Positions 45,397-54,939 of a stretch of 64,000 bases of DNA are shown here, one piece after another (within the stretch, counting starts at the first letter, position 1; the number at the start of each line of letters is the position of its first letter). The translations under genes and the position numbers were made by a program. The DNA comes from Caenispirillum bisanense (lineage in GTDB: Bacteria > Pseudomonadota > Alphaproteobacteria > Rhodospirillales > UBA2165). The stretch spans positions 42,771 through 106,770 of the forward strand of contig CAMDWJ010000013.1 in NCBI GenBank assembly GCA_945877815.1, read 5' to 3'. The notes under the pieces are model-generated. The model worked only from the letters and a program-made list of their open reading frames with translations. It did no database searches and was not told the origin of the DNA.

Positions 45397-45585
45397 TTTT
45401 GGACCGACACATATTCAAAATTTATAGGATGGCGCCCCAGCCCCCTTTGATTTAGATCAAGCCCGCCGGGTGTCCTCGATTCAGCCCGTAGGCTGGCTGC
45501 TTTTTGCAGGTATCCCGATTCCGGCCTTTCGTTTATCGTCCAGGCTATTAGATCGGCGCCCAGTGTCGATCCATGAGGGCGAGGA

Positions 45586-46422
45586 ATGGCTGAGGTAGAT
45601 ATATTTTACATCAACTTAGAAAAGGCGGTAGAACGCCGCCGGTCCATTGAAGAAAGTTTCGAGAAAAGCGCGTTTTCCTCCGCCTGGGTGCTGAACCGCT
45701 TCAACGCAATCGACGCTTCCTCCGAGCTGATCAAGACAAGAACCGGGCCCGACGGGCCGACCTTAAAAGCGGCCTGGCTCAGCCATTTGGGGTGCGTAAA
45801 GACGGCAATAGAACGGGGTCTAACGTCGCATTTGTTGATCGCGGAAGACGACACTGAGTTCTGCGCAGCGACCGAACAATATGCGACCGCGCTCATCCGA
45901 CACAAGAACCCAGCTGACTGGGACATCATTTATCTCGACGCATTCATTCCCAACGCGGTCGACATGCCATGGTTCTTTAAGCTTCGCCATAAATGGCTTC
46001 GCGAAGGCGACTTACAACTCATAAACCTGAAGGGGTTCAATCGTGCTTTCGCCGGTGCCGGCTCGTATATCGTCAATAATGCCTCGCTGAAGAAATTCGT
46101 CGAATTCATCGACATCCCCTACTTCCAAGGCCCCATCGATCTGGTTCTGCGCCGTCTCATTTTGGACGGCACACTGAAAGGCATTTTAGCATTCCCATTC
46201 CTGACCACGGTGGCGGCGGTCGCCGAAACCTCGCAAGTTCAATACGAGGATGAACGTATCGTTCAGGACAGAATTATTAACAATTTTCGCAGACTCGTGT
46301 GGATCGGAGCGGAACCGCCGAGCACAGAAATCGACGAGAACAATCCAAAATTGACCAAAGAAATACTGGCCTTCCAGGCGATCTTCACGTCGCTGCTGGC
46401 CGAGCAAATGGACTGGTTTTGA
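45586..46422 (+). CDS. Glycosyltransferase family 25 protein
   Basis: 278-residue GT25 (LPS beta-1,4-galactosyltransferase-like) protein. Start VDIFYINLEKAVERRRSIEE, then LGCVKTAIERGL and LLIAEDDTEFC with the acidic metal/donor motif (DDTE). GAGSYIVNNASL is the usual mid-C-terminal motif. A paralogue is found at 51830-52789. It begins the plus-strand glycan/radical-SAM set; the promoter lies in the 280 bases shared with the iron operon. The acceptor is probably a surface glycan or glycoprotein. Confidence 0.85.
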   Translation: MAEVDIFYINLEKAVERRRSIEESFEKSAFSSAWVLNRFNAIDASSELIKTRTGPDGPTLKAAWLSHLGCVKTAIERGLTSHLLIAEDDTEFCAATEQYATALIRHKNPADWDIIYLDAFIPNAVDMPWFFKLRHKWLREGDLQLINLKGFNRAFAGAGSYIVNNASLKKFVEFIDIPYFQGPIDLVLRRLILDGTLKGILAFPFLTTVAAVAETSQVQYEDERIVQDRIINNFRRLVWIGAEPPSTEIDENNPKLTKEILAFQAIFTSLLAEQMDWF

Positions 46423-46522
46423 ATGCCCGCTTCCCGTCGGACGGTTAAGCAATTCTTATCGTCGGTTTCTTAGTGTAATTTCCCCAAGAGAACCGGGATC
46501 GATACCCTTACGGAGATATCAA

Positions 46523-48241
46523 GTGGTCGCAAAAGCAGCATTAGCCAAACGTAAGGCCATCGAATCCTACGCCGATCAGGCGATCGCCAAAATGCGCTCG
46601 CCCCGCGAGATGCACATTATCTGCGTGGATGTGACCAACAAGTGCGATCTGCATTGCTCCAACTGCACGCGGCTGCTGAAAAACCAAACGACGCTCTGGG
46701 ACATGACGCCGGAGAATTTCCGGCGCGCGTTGAGGAGCCTGGCGGACTATCGGGGCATTATCGCCATGCTCGGCGGGAACCCGTGCCTGCACAAGAACTT
46801 CCCCGAACTGTGCAAAATATTCGCTGAGGAAGTTCCGAACAAACGGCAGCGCGGCCTGTGGACGAACAATGTTTTCGGCTATCAGGAATTGATCGTCGAG
46901 ACATTCGGAATGTTCAATCTCAACCCGCATGGCGACGAGCGGGGACGCAAATCGATCGACGTTCTGAAAAAAATGCTTCCGCCACTCAATTACTTCGTCG
47001 GCCATTCGCACCATGCCCCCCTTCTCACGGCCATGCGCGATCTCTATCCGGATCCCAAAGAGATGTGGGAGATCATCCCGAGCTGCGACATCAACCGGCA
47101 ATGGTCGGCGTCGATCGTTCAAAATCAGGGCGAGTTGCGCGTATATTTCTGCGAGGTGGCCGCATCCTTCGATCTTGCGCGCGGCGAGGATCACGGCATG
47201 CCGTTGACCGACGGATGGTGGAATAAATCGGTCGCCGACTACAGCGAGCAGGTGAAACACTTCTGTCCGGGCTGCGGCGCTCCGGCGCGCCTGAAAGGGG
47301 CGCTCGATATCCAGCAGGTCGACACCTATACGCCGAGCAATCGGGACATCGTCGAGAATTCACTTAAGAAGCGCCGCAAGGTCATCGAGATACAATCCCT
47401 CCAGGATGTCGAGAAACTGCACAACCCTGTCACGAACTATAACGCACACCACGAAATCAAAGACCACGGCGTCGTCGAGAGCGATGGACTGGTCGCCCAT
47501 GTCTTGGCGAAGAACAACCGCTATTACTGCCTACCCGCCGGCGATGGGCGCGATACCGCGCAATCGATCGCCCGTTTGGATAAGGTGCGGCTGCTGCCGC
47601 CTTATGTCCCCAATCTGATCGGAGCCGAAGAGATTGTCCTCTATATCGGTCCGGGGTTCGCATCGGACATCATCGATATTGCCGTTAAGGCGCGCCAGGT
47701 CCAGGTGTTGGAGCCGAGCAATTCAGCCGTCGAGTGCCTCATCCTGGCTTCCCGCCTCAACGAGCGTCCCAACATCAAAATCCAGCGACTGGCCGCGTAC
47801 GACCACAATGCCGTGGCCGAATTCGCGGTTACGGTCGATCCGTTTGACGGCCTCTCCGATGTCGAAAATTCAAGCGACATCGCCGACGATATGATCGAGC
47901 ACGTCAACTGCGTGCGTGTCGATGACTATTTCGAGATCGGCAGCGTTCAGGTCGTGGTCCTGTCGACGTTCGGCAGTGGCGATATCGCCGCCGCAACGGG
48001 TGCCGAGAAAACGTTGGCGCAGGCCCGGATGCTCGTCATTGAGTTTAACCATCTATACTACGCGAAGCATCCGGAACGACTGGCTAAGCTCATCCAAATA
48101 TTGGAAAGCTCCTTCGCGCATTGTTATGCACCACATCTCAAGGTGAAGAATGCCGGGGCCGGATTCACCGACCTGTTCACGCATATGATGGCTGCGCAAA
48201 GCACGGGCTGCCTGCTCCTTTCAAAGGAACAAATCATCTAA
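46523..48241 (+). CDS. Radical SAM protein fused to FkbM-like domain
   Basis: 572 residues with a GTG start after a CGGAGAT element. The N-terminal half is a radical SAM enzyme: 4Fe-4S ligands Cys41, Cys45 and Cys48 in KCDLHCSNC, MLGGNPCLHKNFPE (the GGE-like strand), a CPGCG pair near residue 251. The C-terminal half (about 355-570) is FkbM-methyltransferase-like: VLYIGPGFASDIIDI, VQVLEPSNSAVECLI, VRVDDYFEIGSVQVVVLS, which holds a changed glycine motif, so methylation is uncertain. Such fusions occur with glycan genes. The substrate is unknown. Confidence 0.75.
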   Translation: MVAKAALAKRKAIESYADQAIAKMRSPREMHIICVDVTNKCDLHCSNCTRLLKNQTTLWDMTPENFRRALRSLADYRGIIAMLGGNPCLHKNFPELCKIFAEEVPNKRQRGLWTNNVFGYQELIVETFGMFNLNPHGDERGRKSIDVLKKMLPPLNYFVGHSHHAPLLTAMRDLYPDPKEMWEIIPSCDINRQWSASIVQNQGELRVYFCEVAASFDLARGEDHGMPLTDGWWNKSVADYSEQVKHFCPGCGAPARLKGALDIQQVDTYTPSNRDIVENSLKKRRKVIEIQSLQDVEKLHNPVTNYNAHHEIKDHGVVESDGLVAHVLAKNNRYYCLPAGDGRDTAQSIARLDKVRLLPPYVPNLIGAEEIVLYIGPGFASDIIDIAVKARQVQVLEPSNSAVECLILASRLNERPNIKIQRLAAYDHNAVAEFAVTVDPFDGLSDVENSSDIADDMIEHVNCVRVDDYFEIGSVQVVVLSTFGSGDIAAATGAEKTLAQARMLVIEFNHLYYAKHPERLAKLIQILESSFAHCYAPHLKVKNAGAGFTDLFTHMMAAQSTGCLLLSKEQII

Positions 48242-48476
48242 TCCTTAAATTGGACGAATTCGGTCCTATCAGGTCGGCCTGCTCCCGCGGCGAGCCGGTG
48301 GCGGCACAATTTATTTCTAGAGCGGTGTGTTATCAGATTGGAATTGATAGTCTAATGGGTTGTCTTGGAAATATAATTTTAATCCCGCATTCCCCGGATA
48401 GGTACGTTGAAGGCTGCATCGAGGCCATGATTCTAATATAAGAATCAATGATTTGGCTGCGCTGGAGACAATGCCG

Positions 48477-48778
48477 ATGAGGAACCCGACGGGTGAATCC
48501 GAGAACCAGCCTTTAAGGCTGCCTTTCGACCCTCGGCTCAAGCTGGATTTCCACGGTTCCAGGGTCACGTCCGACGCCGGACTGCTTGCCTATCGCGAAC
48601 TCGATGACGCACTTGGGTTGACCGACTTGGTGGGCGATGAACTCGTTGATCCGCGCACCGGCAAGAGCGGCCAGCACCCACAGACGGGCTTGTTTCGCCA
48701 GCCGTTCTTCGGCCGCGGTCCCTGACCGGCTTCGGGGAGAAGCTCAAAGTGATAGGCTAACGAGTCAAATCCAGTTAA
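48477..48778 (+). pseudogene. Internally deleted IS1380-family transposase remnant
   Basis: Residues from ATG 48477: LPFDPRLKLDFHGSRVTSD then AGLLAYRELDDALGLTDL and DPRTGKSGQHPQTGLFRQ match the start of IS1380-type transposases. After GRGP-stop the next bases, in another frame, read RSLTGFGEKLKVIG, like the last part of the same transposases. The whole catalytic core between is missing, so this is an ancient internally deleted copy. Short AT-rich palindromes (for instance GATTCT-AATATA-AGAATC at 48429) precede it. No clear terminal inverted repeats or target duplication were found. Confidence 0.7.
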
Positions 48779-48880
48779 GTTGGGCCTGTTCGTCGGGTCG
48801 GCAAGGGTGGACCTTGCAATAGTTTCGTAAGCGCCGGTAGGTTCCCCGTGTCCGGCAGGTGCTGAGTGTATTGAGGTCCG

Positions 48881-50467
48881 ATGCTAACCGAAGACACCAA
48901 GAATATCCTGTTAGCTGGAGAGGCAGAGCTTAGCACTTTCGAGGATGCGGCCGCTGGCCGGTCTGCCCCCGTACTTCAGGAAACTTCGGGTTTTCGCCTC
49001 GCCTATGCGTTCCAAAAACGTCTAGGACGCGCCGAACTGGTGCTGACATCGTCCACAGGCCACCGGGCCGTGCATACCCACTTTGTCAAACTCGACGAGA
49101 AGGGGTCAATTATCGATCGCCCGCCGATCACGCCCGATGTCGCTAAGTTCATCTTTGCTAACTTCGACAAGCGCGGTCATACCGAATCATTCAACATCTT
49201 TGCGCGAGATCTACAACAAGGGTGCCTTTCCCCGCTCCGCGCGGCGCCTACTCCCGAGAGTGTGCGGCACAGCCTGGGAAATACCGAAAACAGTTTTACC
49301 GCGACCGGCGCCAAGCTCAACGCCCATTGGCCAATTTTCCATAAGCTGCGGGACACCGGCTTCGGCAGCATCGTCCGCGCTACATTGACCAATCATCAGG
49401 TTTGCTCGTCGCGTTGTCACTTTTGTTCGACAATTTCCCGCAACAAACGGGATTCGGTAACGCTCCAGGAGGCTCAGGCTTTCGTCACCGCGCTTTACGA
49501 CGAGCAGGCGGCCTATAATCGCGAGCATTTCGCGAGCTACAACGACGAATACCGCAAGCTTACCGGCAGCGATATTCGGCTCCGCGGATTGATCCTCTCC
49601 GGCGGTGGGCAGCCGAACCTGTGGCCGCACTTTCCCGAATTCGTGCGTTGGCTCGCCGAGCGCGACATAGATCTCGGGCTGATCACAAACGGCTTTCCGA
49701 ACAAAGTTCCGGACGATGTTTACAAGCACTTCAAGTGGGTTCGCATCTCCGTGACCCCGTCCGAAGCATCCTCCTTCTATCCCGACGGAATGTTCGAGCG
49801 GCAGTACATCCCGGAAATACTAAAGCATAACCCGGATATCACCGTGGGTTATTCTTATGTCGACGGCCCGTGGGCGGAAGAAGGCATCCTGAATCGGCTG
49901 GACAAGTCGGCGATCGAGAACGGCTTCCAATATTGCCGTGTCCTAACCGATTGCAATCTCGGCCGGTCCGGCCAGTTGCAGGCCCACCATAACCTCGCCG
50001 AAAAGCTCCACGGTCTTGGCCTCGTCACCGACTCTGGCGTCGCGACATCTCGGGTGTTCCAGCAACTGAAATATCACGGCACCGAGGACGAGGCGCAAAC
50101 GCTGTGGGATAAGGGCCAGTGCTATCTCCAGTCCTATAACGTGTTCTGGGATACGACCGGGCACGAAGAGAATGGCCACTCCTATTGCTATCCGTGCGAT
50201 TCCGTAACCGTGCTCGCCGACGACAGCATGGAAGTTTCACGCACGAACTCCGAACGGCGCTTCAATGCATCGAAATGGGGTACGGTTCCCAATACGGATG
50301 TGTCTCGTCTGTTCACGAGAAAGCTCCATCCGTTCTTCGATCCGCGGGACGTCTGCCACTCGTGCCTGTTCATGCGCAACAACAAGGTTGCCAAGGGCCT
50401 AACGAACCGCACGGACTATGGCGATATCGAGGTTCCGGCCAACCTTGAGCACGAGAATTTTCCATGA
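48881..50467 (+). CDS. Radical SAM protein, unknown modification
   Basis: 528 residues. The radical SAM cluster motif CSSRCHFC (Cys175, Cys179, Cys182) follows an N-terminal domain of about 160 residues that I do not recognise. LRGLILSGGGQPNLWPHFPE is the SGG-E-like strand, and LGLITNGFPNKVPDD fits the SAM barrel. Late cysteines, CYPCDSV (near 430) and DVCHSCLFM (near 497), resemble an auxiliary-cluster/SPASM-type region. The stop overlaps the start of a methyltransferase, so the two are coupled. It lies with GT25 and methyltransferase genes; the substrate may be a peptide or glycan. Confidence 0.75.
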   Translation: MLTEDTKNILLAGEAELSTFEDAAAGRSAPVLQETSGFRLAYAFQKRLGRAELVLTSSTGHRAVHTHFVKLDEKGSIIDRPPITPDVAKFIFANFDKRGHTESFNIFARDLQQGCLSPLRAAPTPESVRHSLGNTENSFTATGAKLNAHWPIFHKLRDTGFGSIVRATLTNHQVCSSRCHFCSTISRNKRDSVTLQEAQAFVTALYDEQAAYNREHFASYNDEYRKLTGSDIRLRGLILSGGGQPNLWPHFPEFVRWLAERDIDLGLITNGFPNKVPDDVYKHFKWVRISVTPSEASSFYPDGMFERQYIPEILKHNPDITVGYSYVDGPWAEEGILNRLDKSAIENGFQYCRVLTDCNLGRSGQLQAHHNLAEKLHGLGLVTDSGVATSRVFQQLKYHGTEDEAQTLWDKGQCYLQSYNVFWDTTGHEENGHSYCYPCDSVTVLADDSMEVSRTNSERRFNASKWGTVPNTDVSRLFTRKLHPFFDPRDVCHSCLFMRNNKVAKGLTNRTDYGDIEVPANLEHENFP

Positions 50468-51168
50468 CCGAAAAATTGCGATTGTTGGCCGATGTCGATC
50501 GGGCGGTCCGCATCACGTCCGACACCTACGACGAGGACTATTTCGAGCGCGGCGTTATCGTCGGCAAGTCCGGATATATGAATTACAGTTGGATGCCGGA
50601 ATTGACGATCCGAATGGCCCACTTCCTGATCATGAATCTCGGCATTTCAAGGAACGACACGGTACTCGATTTCGGTTGCGCCAAAGGCTTCTTGGTAAAG
50701 GCCCTTCGGCTGCTCGGCATTAATGCCGAGGGCGTGGACCTATCTCGCTACGCCATTGAAAATGTCGATGCCGCTGTCAGAAACCACTGCCGGCTGATAT
50801 CCGGGAGCGACGACCCTCAGTGCTTCAGGAGCAACTACGATCTGATGATCATGAAGGACGTTCTAGAGCACGTCCCCGAAGAAGACCTGCGAATAATTCT
50901 TCCGCTGGCGCGCAATCACTGCCGACGAATATTTGCGGCGATCCCGCTCGCCGCGGATGACACGTCCAATTCGTTTATCGTCCCTGAATACAATAAGGAC
51001 GTTACCCACGTTACCGCCAAAAGCGTTAGCTGGTGGTGGGAATTGTTCGAATCTTCCGGTTGGCATGTGGACCAGTTCTCTCACACGTTCACGGGAATGA
51101 AGCAGAATTGGACGGATGCATTTGCCAAGGGAAATGCATTCTTCACCATTTCGGCCCGACAATCTTGA
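50464..51168 (+). CDS. Class I SAM-dependent methyltransferase
   Basis: 234-residue Rossmann methyltransferase. Motif I reads VLDFGCAKGFLVKALRLLG (near residue 70), motif II AEGVDLSRYAIE, and YDLMIMKDVLEHVPEEDL is the post-motif II region. The N-terminal extension (about 60 residues) holds YDEDYFERGV. Start ATG overlaps the radical SAM gene stop as ATGA. It could methylate a sugar or a product of the radical SAM protein. The remainder of its C-terminus (WWWELFESSGWHVDQ) fits sugar O-methyltransferases. Confidence 0.82.
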   Translation: MTEKLRLLADVDRAVRITSDTYDEDYFERGVIVGKSGYMNYSWMPELTIRMAHFLIMNLGISRNDTVLDFGCAKGFLVKALRLLGINAEGVDLSRYAIENVDAAVRNHCRLISGSDDPQCFRSNYDLMIMKDVLEHVPEEDLRIILPLARNHCRRIFAAIPLAADDTSNSFIVPEYNKDVTHVTAKSVSWWWELFESSGWHVDQFSHTFTGMKQNWTDAFAKGNAFFTISARQS

Positions 51169-51214
51169 TCCAGGAACCCTGCGGCCCCCCTGCTGCGATT
51201 GTGAAAAACCTCCG

Positions 51215-51802
51215 ATGGTAGATATCAGCGACATCACACCGCCAGATACTCACTGGTGCCGTTTCGTCATGGACCGCGAGACCCGGCGGCTGATGAGCGA
51301 GATCAATTACGCGGAACTTTCCGCGCTCGAGATTTCGGGCATTGCGTGGCGTGATTTTGGCTTCAAGGAATATACGCTCGCCACTTATCCCGCGTTCGAC
51401 GTAAGCAAGCAGATCGCCGTCAAGCCGAACGGTGAATTGTTCGACGTTGTCATCGCCGAGCAGGTTATGGAACACGTTCCAATGCCTTGGATCGCGGCGA
51501 CGAGCATGTTCAGGAGCTTGAATGAGGGCGGCTACCTTCTGGTGACCGCGCCGTTCTTCATTCGAGTTCACGGCCATCCCAACGACTACACGCGATGGAC
51601 GGAATCGGGCATGTCGAATTTACTCGAATATGGAGGCTTTCAGAAGGCCAACATACGGACCGGTTCCTGGGGAAATCGCGCCTGCGTGAATGCGAACTTC
51701 AAGGGGTCTGTCTATCGCGGGGAGCCCTACGATCCCGCCATTCATTCGCTTGAAAATGAGCCGGACGTGCCGCTCATGGTTTGGGCATTCGCCAAGAAAT
51801 AA
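51215..51802 (+). CDS. Class I SAM-dependent methyltransferase
   Basis: 195-residue Methyltransferase_11-like protein. Start MVDISDITPPDTHWCRF; motif I is modified (SALEISGIAWRDFGF), then ELFDVVIAEQVMEHVPMPWI and GGYLLVTAPFFIRVHGHPND, typical of methyltransferases seen in polysaccharide loci. ATG 51215 is chosen because the 33 codons of the longer frame overlap the previous gene and are unlike the family. It sits 47 bases after that gene and 28 bases before the next GT25. Confidence 0.8.
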   Translation: MVDISDITPPDTHWCRFVMDRETRRLMSEINYAELSALEISGIAWRDFGFKEYTLATYPAFDVSKQIAVKPNGELFDVVIAEQVMEHVPMPWIAATSMFRSLNEGGYLLVTAPFFIRVHGHPNDYTRWTESGMSNLLEYGGFQKANIRTGSWGNRACVNANFKGSVYRGEPYDPAIHSLENEPDVPLMVWAFAKK

Positions 51803-51829
51803 CTGGTAAATTCGGGAATTCTGAGGACC

Positions 51830-52789
51830 ATGATCGACATCGACATTCACTTCATAAACATGGATGCCGCCCCCGAGCGAAGATTCATGGTGGAACAAAG
51901 CTTTGCCGCGAGTGCTTTTTCAAGCCGATGGATGCTTCATCGATTCGCGGCGGTCGATGCCGCGTCAAGTTTGGTTCAGCAAACGCCGGGAAAATTGAGT
52001 GGGCCTTACAAAGGCAATTTTCTGAGCCACCTGAACTGCGTCCGTCAATCACTCCGATCCGACAAGCATCTGTTCATGCTCGAAGACGATACCCAGTTTT
52101 GCAAACATACCGGGCCCTTGCTCGAACATGTAATCGATTCACTTCCCGAAGACTCATGGGATGTGATTCATCCGGAAATCTCGCTATTGAGTGCGACCGA
52201 TTACCCCCGTTTTTATAAAATACGGCAGGCGCTGGACCATAAAGACAAGGTCAAACTCATCGATCTCGAGGAATTTCCGCACCCCTATACGGGGTCGGGG
52301 TCCTATATCGTGAATCGTCGATCGAAAATAAAACTCATCCAACTCATCGAGTACAGCGTCAATCAGGCCCAAGGTCGTCTCGACACCCCGTACGATTTAT
52401 ACTTGCGGGCGTTTCTGAAGTCCAAATGCCTAAACGGATTGCTCACCGTTCCATTCCTGACGGCTCCGTCGATTCACGCCGACATGACACAGGCGCCGTG
52501 GGGTTCGGAAGACCCGAGCCAGGAACATGCTAAGCAACTTCATCTGCAACTTTCGAATGGATTCAGACGCCTGGTCTGGATCGGGTTCGACGCAGCACAG
52601 GTATTGCCGCCGATACTTCAAACCCACGGCGAACAAATCTTCTTGTTGACCGATCAGGATAAGCTATTTCAGAAGATCGTATCCTGGATGATGTTCATGC
52701 AATATCAGTCGCCCTATAAGGATTACGAGACGCTCCGGTTTCTGCCGCAGGAAATAAATCTCGGTTCATCCAACGGGCCCCTGCCCTGA
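51830..52789 (+). CDS. Glycosyltransferase family 25 protein
   Basis: 319-residue GT25 protein: IDIHFINMDAAPERRFMVEQ at the N-terminus, FLSHLNCVRQSLRS, LFMLEDDTQFC with the DDT motif, and GSGSYIVNRRSKIKL. It parallels the GT25 at 45586-46422 over the whole length, with a longer C-terminus. The last gene of the plus-strand set; the next gene is convergent. The pair of GT25 enzymes bracketing two radical SAM genes may act on one shared acceptor, which is a guess. Confidence 0.85.
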   Translation: MIDIDIHFINMDAAPERRFMVEQSFAASAFSSRWMLHRFAAVDAASSLVQQTPGKLSGPYKGNFLSHLNCVRQSLRSDKHLFMLEDDTQFCKHTGPLLEHVIDSLPEDSWDVIHPEISLLSATDYPRFYKIRQALDHKDKVKLIDLEEFPHPYTGSGSYIVNRRSKIKLIQLIEYSVNQAQGRLDTPYDLYLRAFLKSKCLNGLLTVPFLTAPSIHADMTQAPWGSEDPSQEHAKQLHLQLSNGFRRLVWIGFDAAQVLPPILQTHGEQIFLLTDQDKLFQKIVSWMMFMQYQSPYKDYETLRFLPQEINLGSSNGPLP

Positions 52790-52850
52790 GCCTTGGATTT
52801 TTGTTTTATCCGCGGCCGCTAAGCATCGGACCTGGAATTAAGTCCTCGCG

Positions 52851-54440
52851 TCACTTGCGGTAGAAAAGATCCCAATCCAGATAGGCGATCAATTTGTCGT
52901 CGTTGTAATGCACGCGGGCAAATTCGTTGCCGTTACGCCGAATTTCTTCGGCTTGTTCCGGGTTCTCCGCGATAAATCGACCGACGGCCCGCAGTTCGGC
53001 GACGTTCGAGAACCGCAAATAATGTTCGCCGGATACGAGGTAGTAATCCAAATCCGGCGCGTCCTCTTGGACCAAGAGCGCTCCCGCGAGCAACGTCTCG
53101 TAAGTACGGCCCGTGATGATCCGGCTTAGATTCGAACGCATCGAAAAATTTGCCGCGCATGTCGACGTTTCGACCCTGCGGAAAAATTCGGTGTAACTCT
53201 CGAGCGGCGGAAGCCCGTCGTCGGTGTGCGACGACATTTGCAGCGTGAGCGGCAATCCCTGTAGGACGCCCGCGATCCAGAGGGTGCGGTGCCAGTTATA
53301 TCCGAATACACCGCCGGAGAAAGTTATCTGGCTGGACAGGGGCGTCGTCGGGCGGCCGAAATTGCCCGCGTGAGGAAAGGGCACGGCTGTAAGTTTATTC
53401 GCCATAGAAGGATCGGTCCAAGCAGGATCGTCGGGAGTGCCGACTTGAAGTGGGGGATCTTCGCCGCGCCACCGATGGTCACCCCATGACGGATCGCCCG
53501 GAAAATGCGCCCAGACGGCGTCTAGCTGTGCTACGGTTTTGACCAGCGTCGACTTGTCGATGCTCCAAGGATCGTGGTGGATACCGACGATCTTTATCTT
53601 CGGTAACTTCTGGCGGAGATTGGCGATGAACGCTTCGCGTCTGTCGTGCGTCGACGGCGCCATCACCTGATAGTCGTCCAGAAAGAGTATATCGGCGGAT
53701 TCCTGTACGCAGAGCGACGTGATCGCGTCAAAGTCTTGGCCGTCGAAATTCATGCCGAAGTAGCTGGCGCGCCAACCGTAGGCATTCATCGCGTGTTCCA
53801 TCCGAAAACCCATCTCGGTGAGCCGCGAATCGGGCTTATTCGGAAAGACGAGTTTTTGCATCGTCACGATGGCCCGCCATGGATGACGCGGAGTTCCGGT
53901 GGGCGGTTCTTTGAACTCGATCAAATGTGCGCGCTCGCGTCCCTGGCGGCGCATTTCGTCGAAATTCAGTGGCGGGGGTGCGGCATGCCAGTCGAACGTC
54001 GTGCGGAGAGACGGCAAGCCGGCTTTGTAGATCTCGAGAATGCGAAGTGCCCGTTCGTGGTCCATGATGATCGAACTGTCCGCCATGATCACTTGCGATA
54101 TGACGGAATGGACAATACCGCGACCGACGATGTCCTTCTGTTCGGGTGAAAGAACATCGACGCCGGCCGATAGGGCGGCGGCCCCTTGGGTTTCGTCGTT
54201 GCGGTTGCCGAACAGAAAGCCGCCAAGGGCTACAGCGAATAGAACGACGGGATTTCGGACGCCTAAATTGTGGAAGAGCTGGCCGAGAAGATAGGCTCCG
54301 AGAAACTGGGACTTAACCAGATGTTGATATATTTCGTTCGGAACTTCGGGAGAGTTGCAGTTTTCTTGAAGATGCCTGAGGGGCGCGTGATGGCTACCGG
54401 CGGAATCGAGCCGCAAGATCGTTTGCAGAAGGTCATTCAC
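52851..54440 (-). CDS. CgeB-like glycosyltransferase
   Basis: 529 residues. The N-terminal 170 residues are not recognised. From about 190 it is GT-B-like: WRAIVTMQKLVFPNKPDSRL, ADILFLDDYQVMAP, IKIVGIHHDPWSID; the C-terminal part matches the Glyco_trans_1_2/CgeB pattern: GRTYETLLAGALLVQEDAPD, YYLVSGEHYLRFSNVAEL and ENPEQAEEIRRNGNEFARVH. The donor-site Glu (YETL) is present. Family members glycosylate spore, surface or flagellar proteins in several bacteria; here the acceptor is not known. Confidence 0.8.
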   Translation of the reverse strand: MNDLLQTILRLDSAGSHHAPLRHLQENCNSPEVPNEIYQHLVKSQFLGAYLLGQLFHNLGVRNPVVLFAVALGGFLFGNRNDETQGAAALSAGVDVLSPEQKDIVGRGIVHSVISQVIMADSSIIMDHERALRILEIYKAGLPSLRTTFDWHAAPPPLNFDEMRRQGRERAHLIEFKEPPTGTPRHPWRAIVTMQKLVFPNKPDSRLTEMGFRMEHAMNAYGWRASYFGMNFDGQDFDAITSLCVQESADILFLDDYQVMAPSTHDRREAFIANLRQKLPKIKIVGIHHDPWSIDKSTLVKTVAQLDAVWAHFPGDPSWGDHRWRGEDPPLQVGTPDDPAWTDPSMANKLTAVPFPHAGNFGRPTTPLSSQITFSGGVFGYNWHRTLWIAGVLQGLPLTLQMSSHTDDGLPPLESYTEFFRRVETSTCAANFSMRSNLSRIITGRTYETLLAGALLVQEDAPDLDYYLVSGEHYLRFSNVAELRAVGRFIAENPEQAEEIRRNGNEFARVHYNDDKLIAYLDWDLFYRK

Positions 54441-54502
54441 GATTAAAGCTCACCTTGCAGTGAAAAGTTGGCGGCGTTAGGCGGGATAAGTGTTTTCGCG
54501 GT

Positions 54503-54939
54503 TCAACCCAAGTTTAGGTCGTAGCGGACCCAATCGGTCGCGGCGGTTATCCTATCATAGAGCGCACGCGCGGTCGCGTTCCCTGCTTTGGTCTGCCAAT
54601 AGACGCGGTGCCAGCCTTGCGCTTTCGCCAGATCGATCACCGTATCGATCAAGGCTCGCCATGCCCGTGCGCACGCGCATCGACGAACAGGTCTTCGAGA
54701 TAACAGACCGGCTTGTCGGTCCAGGTATTGGCGTGCAATACGTAATTCACCAATCCGATAACGCGATCCGGTCCATCGACGGCTACCAGTCCATAGAACG
54801 GCCCGTTGTCATCCAACAGCCGCCGCCAGGTCGCTAGCGAAATTGTCGGATCGAGGTCCGTCTCGTAGAAATCGAGATAGCCCGGCCATAGGCGGAACCA
54901 AGGCTCTCTGTCTGCGGGTGCAACAGTCCGAATATTCAT
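54503..54939 (-). pseudogene. GNAT N-acetyltransferase with frameshift
   Basis: From ATG 54939: NIRTVAPADREPWFRLWPGY, then VCYLEDLFVDARAHGHG and a stop at GEP. The following bases in a shifted frame read RALIDTVIDLAKAQGWHRVY then WQTKAGNATARALYDRI and RYDLNLG before a stop at 54503, the normal GNAT continuation after the acetyl-CoA loop (R/Q-x-x-G-x-G/A). A small deletion at the loop broke the gene, which would otherwise be about 145 residues. Confidence 0.82.

Noticed and set aside
45586..52789. RiPP precursor peptide near the radical SAM genes
   Set aside because: No convincing short frame with a ribosome-binding site or leader was found in the gaps; the IS remnant and long frames fill the space.
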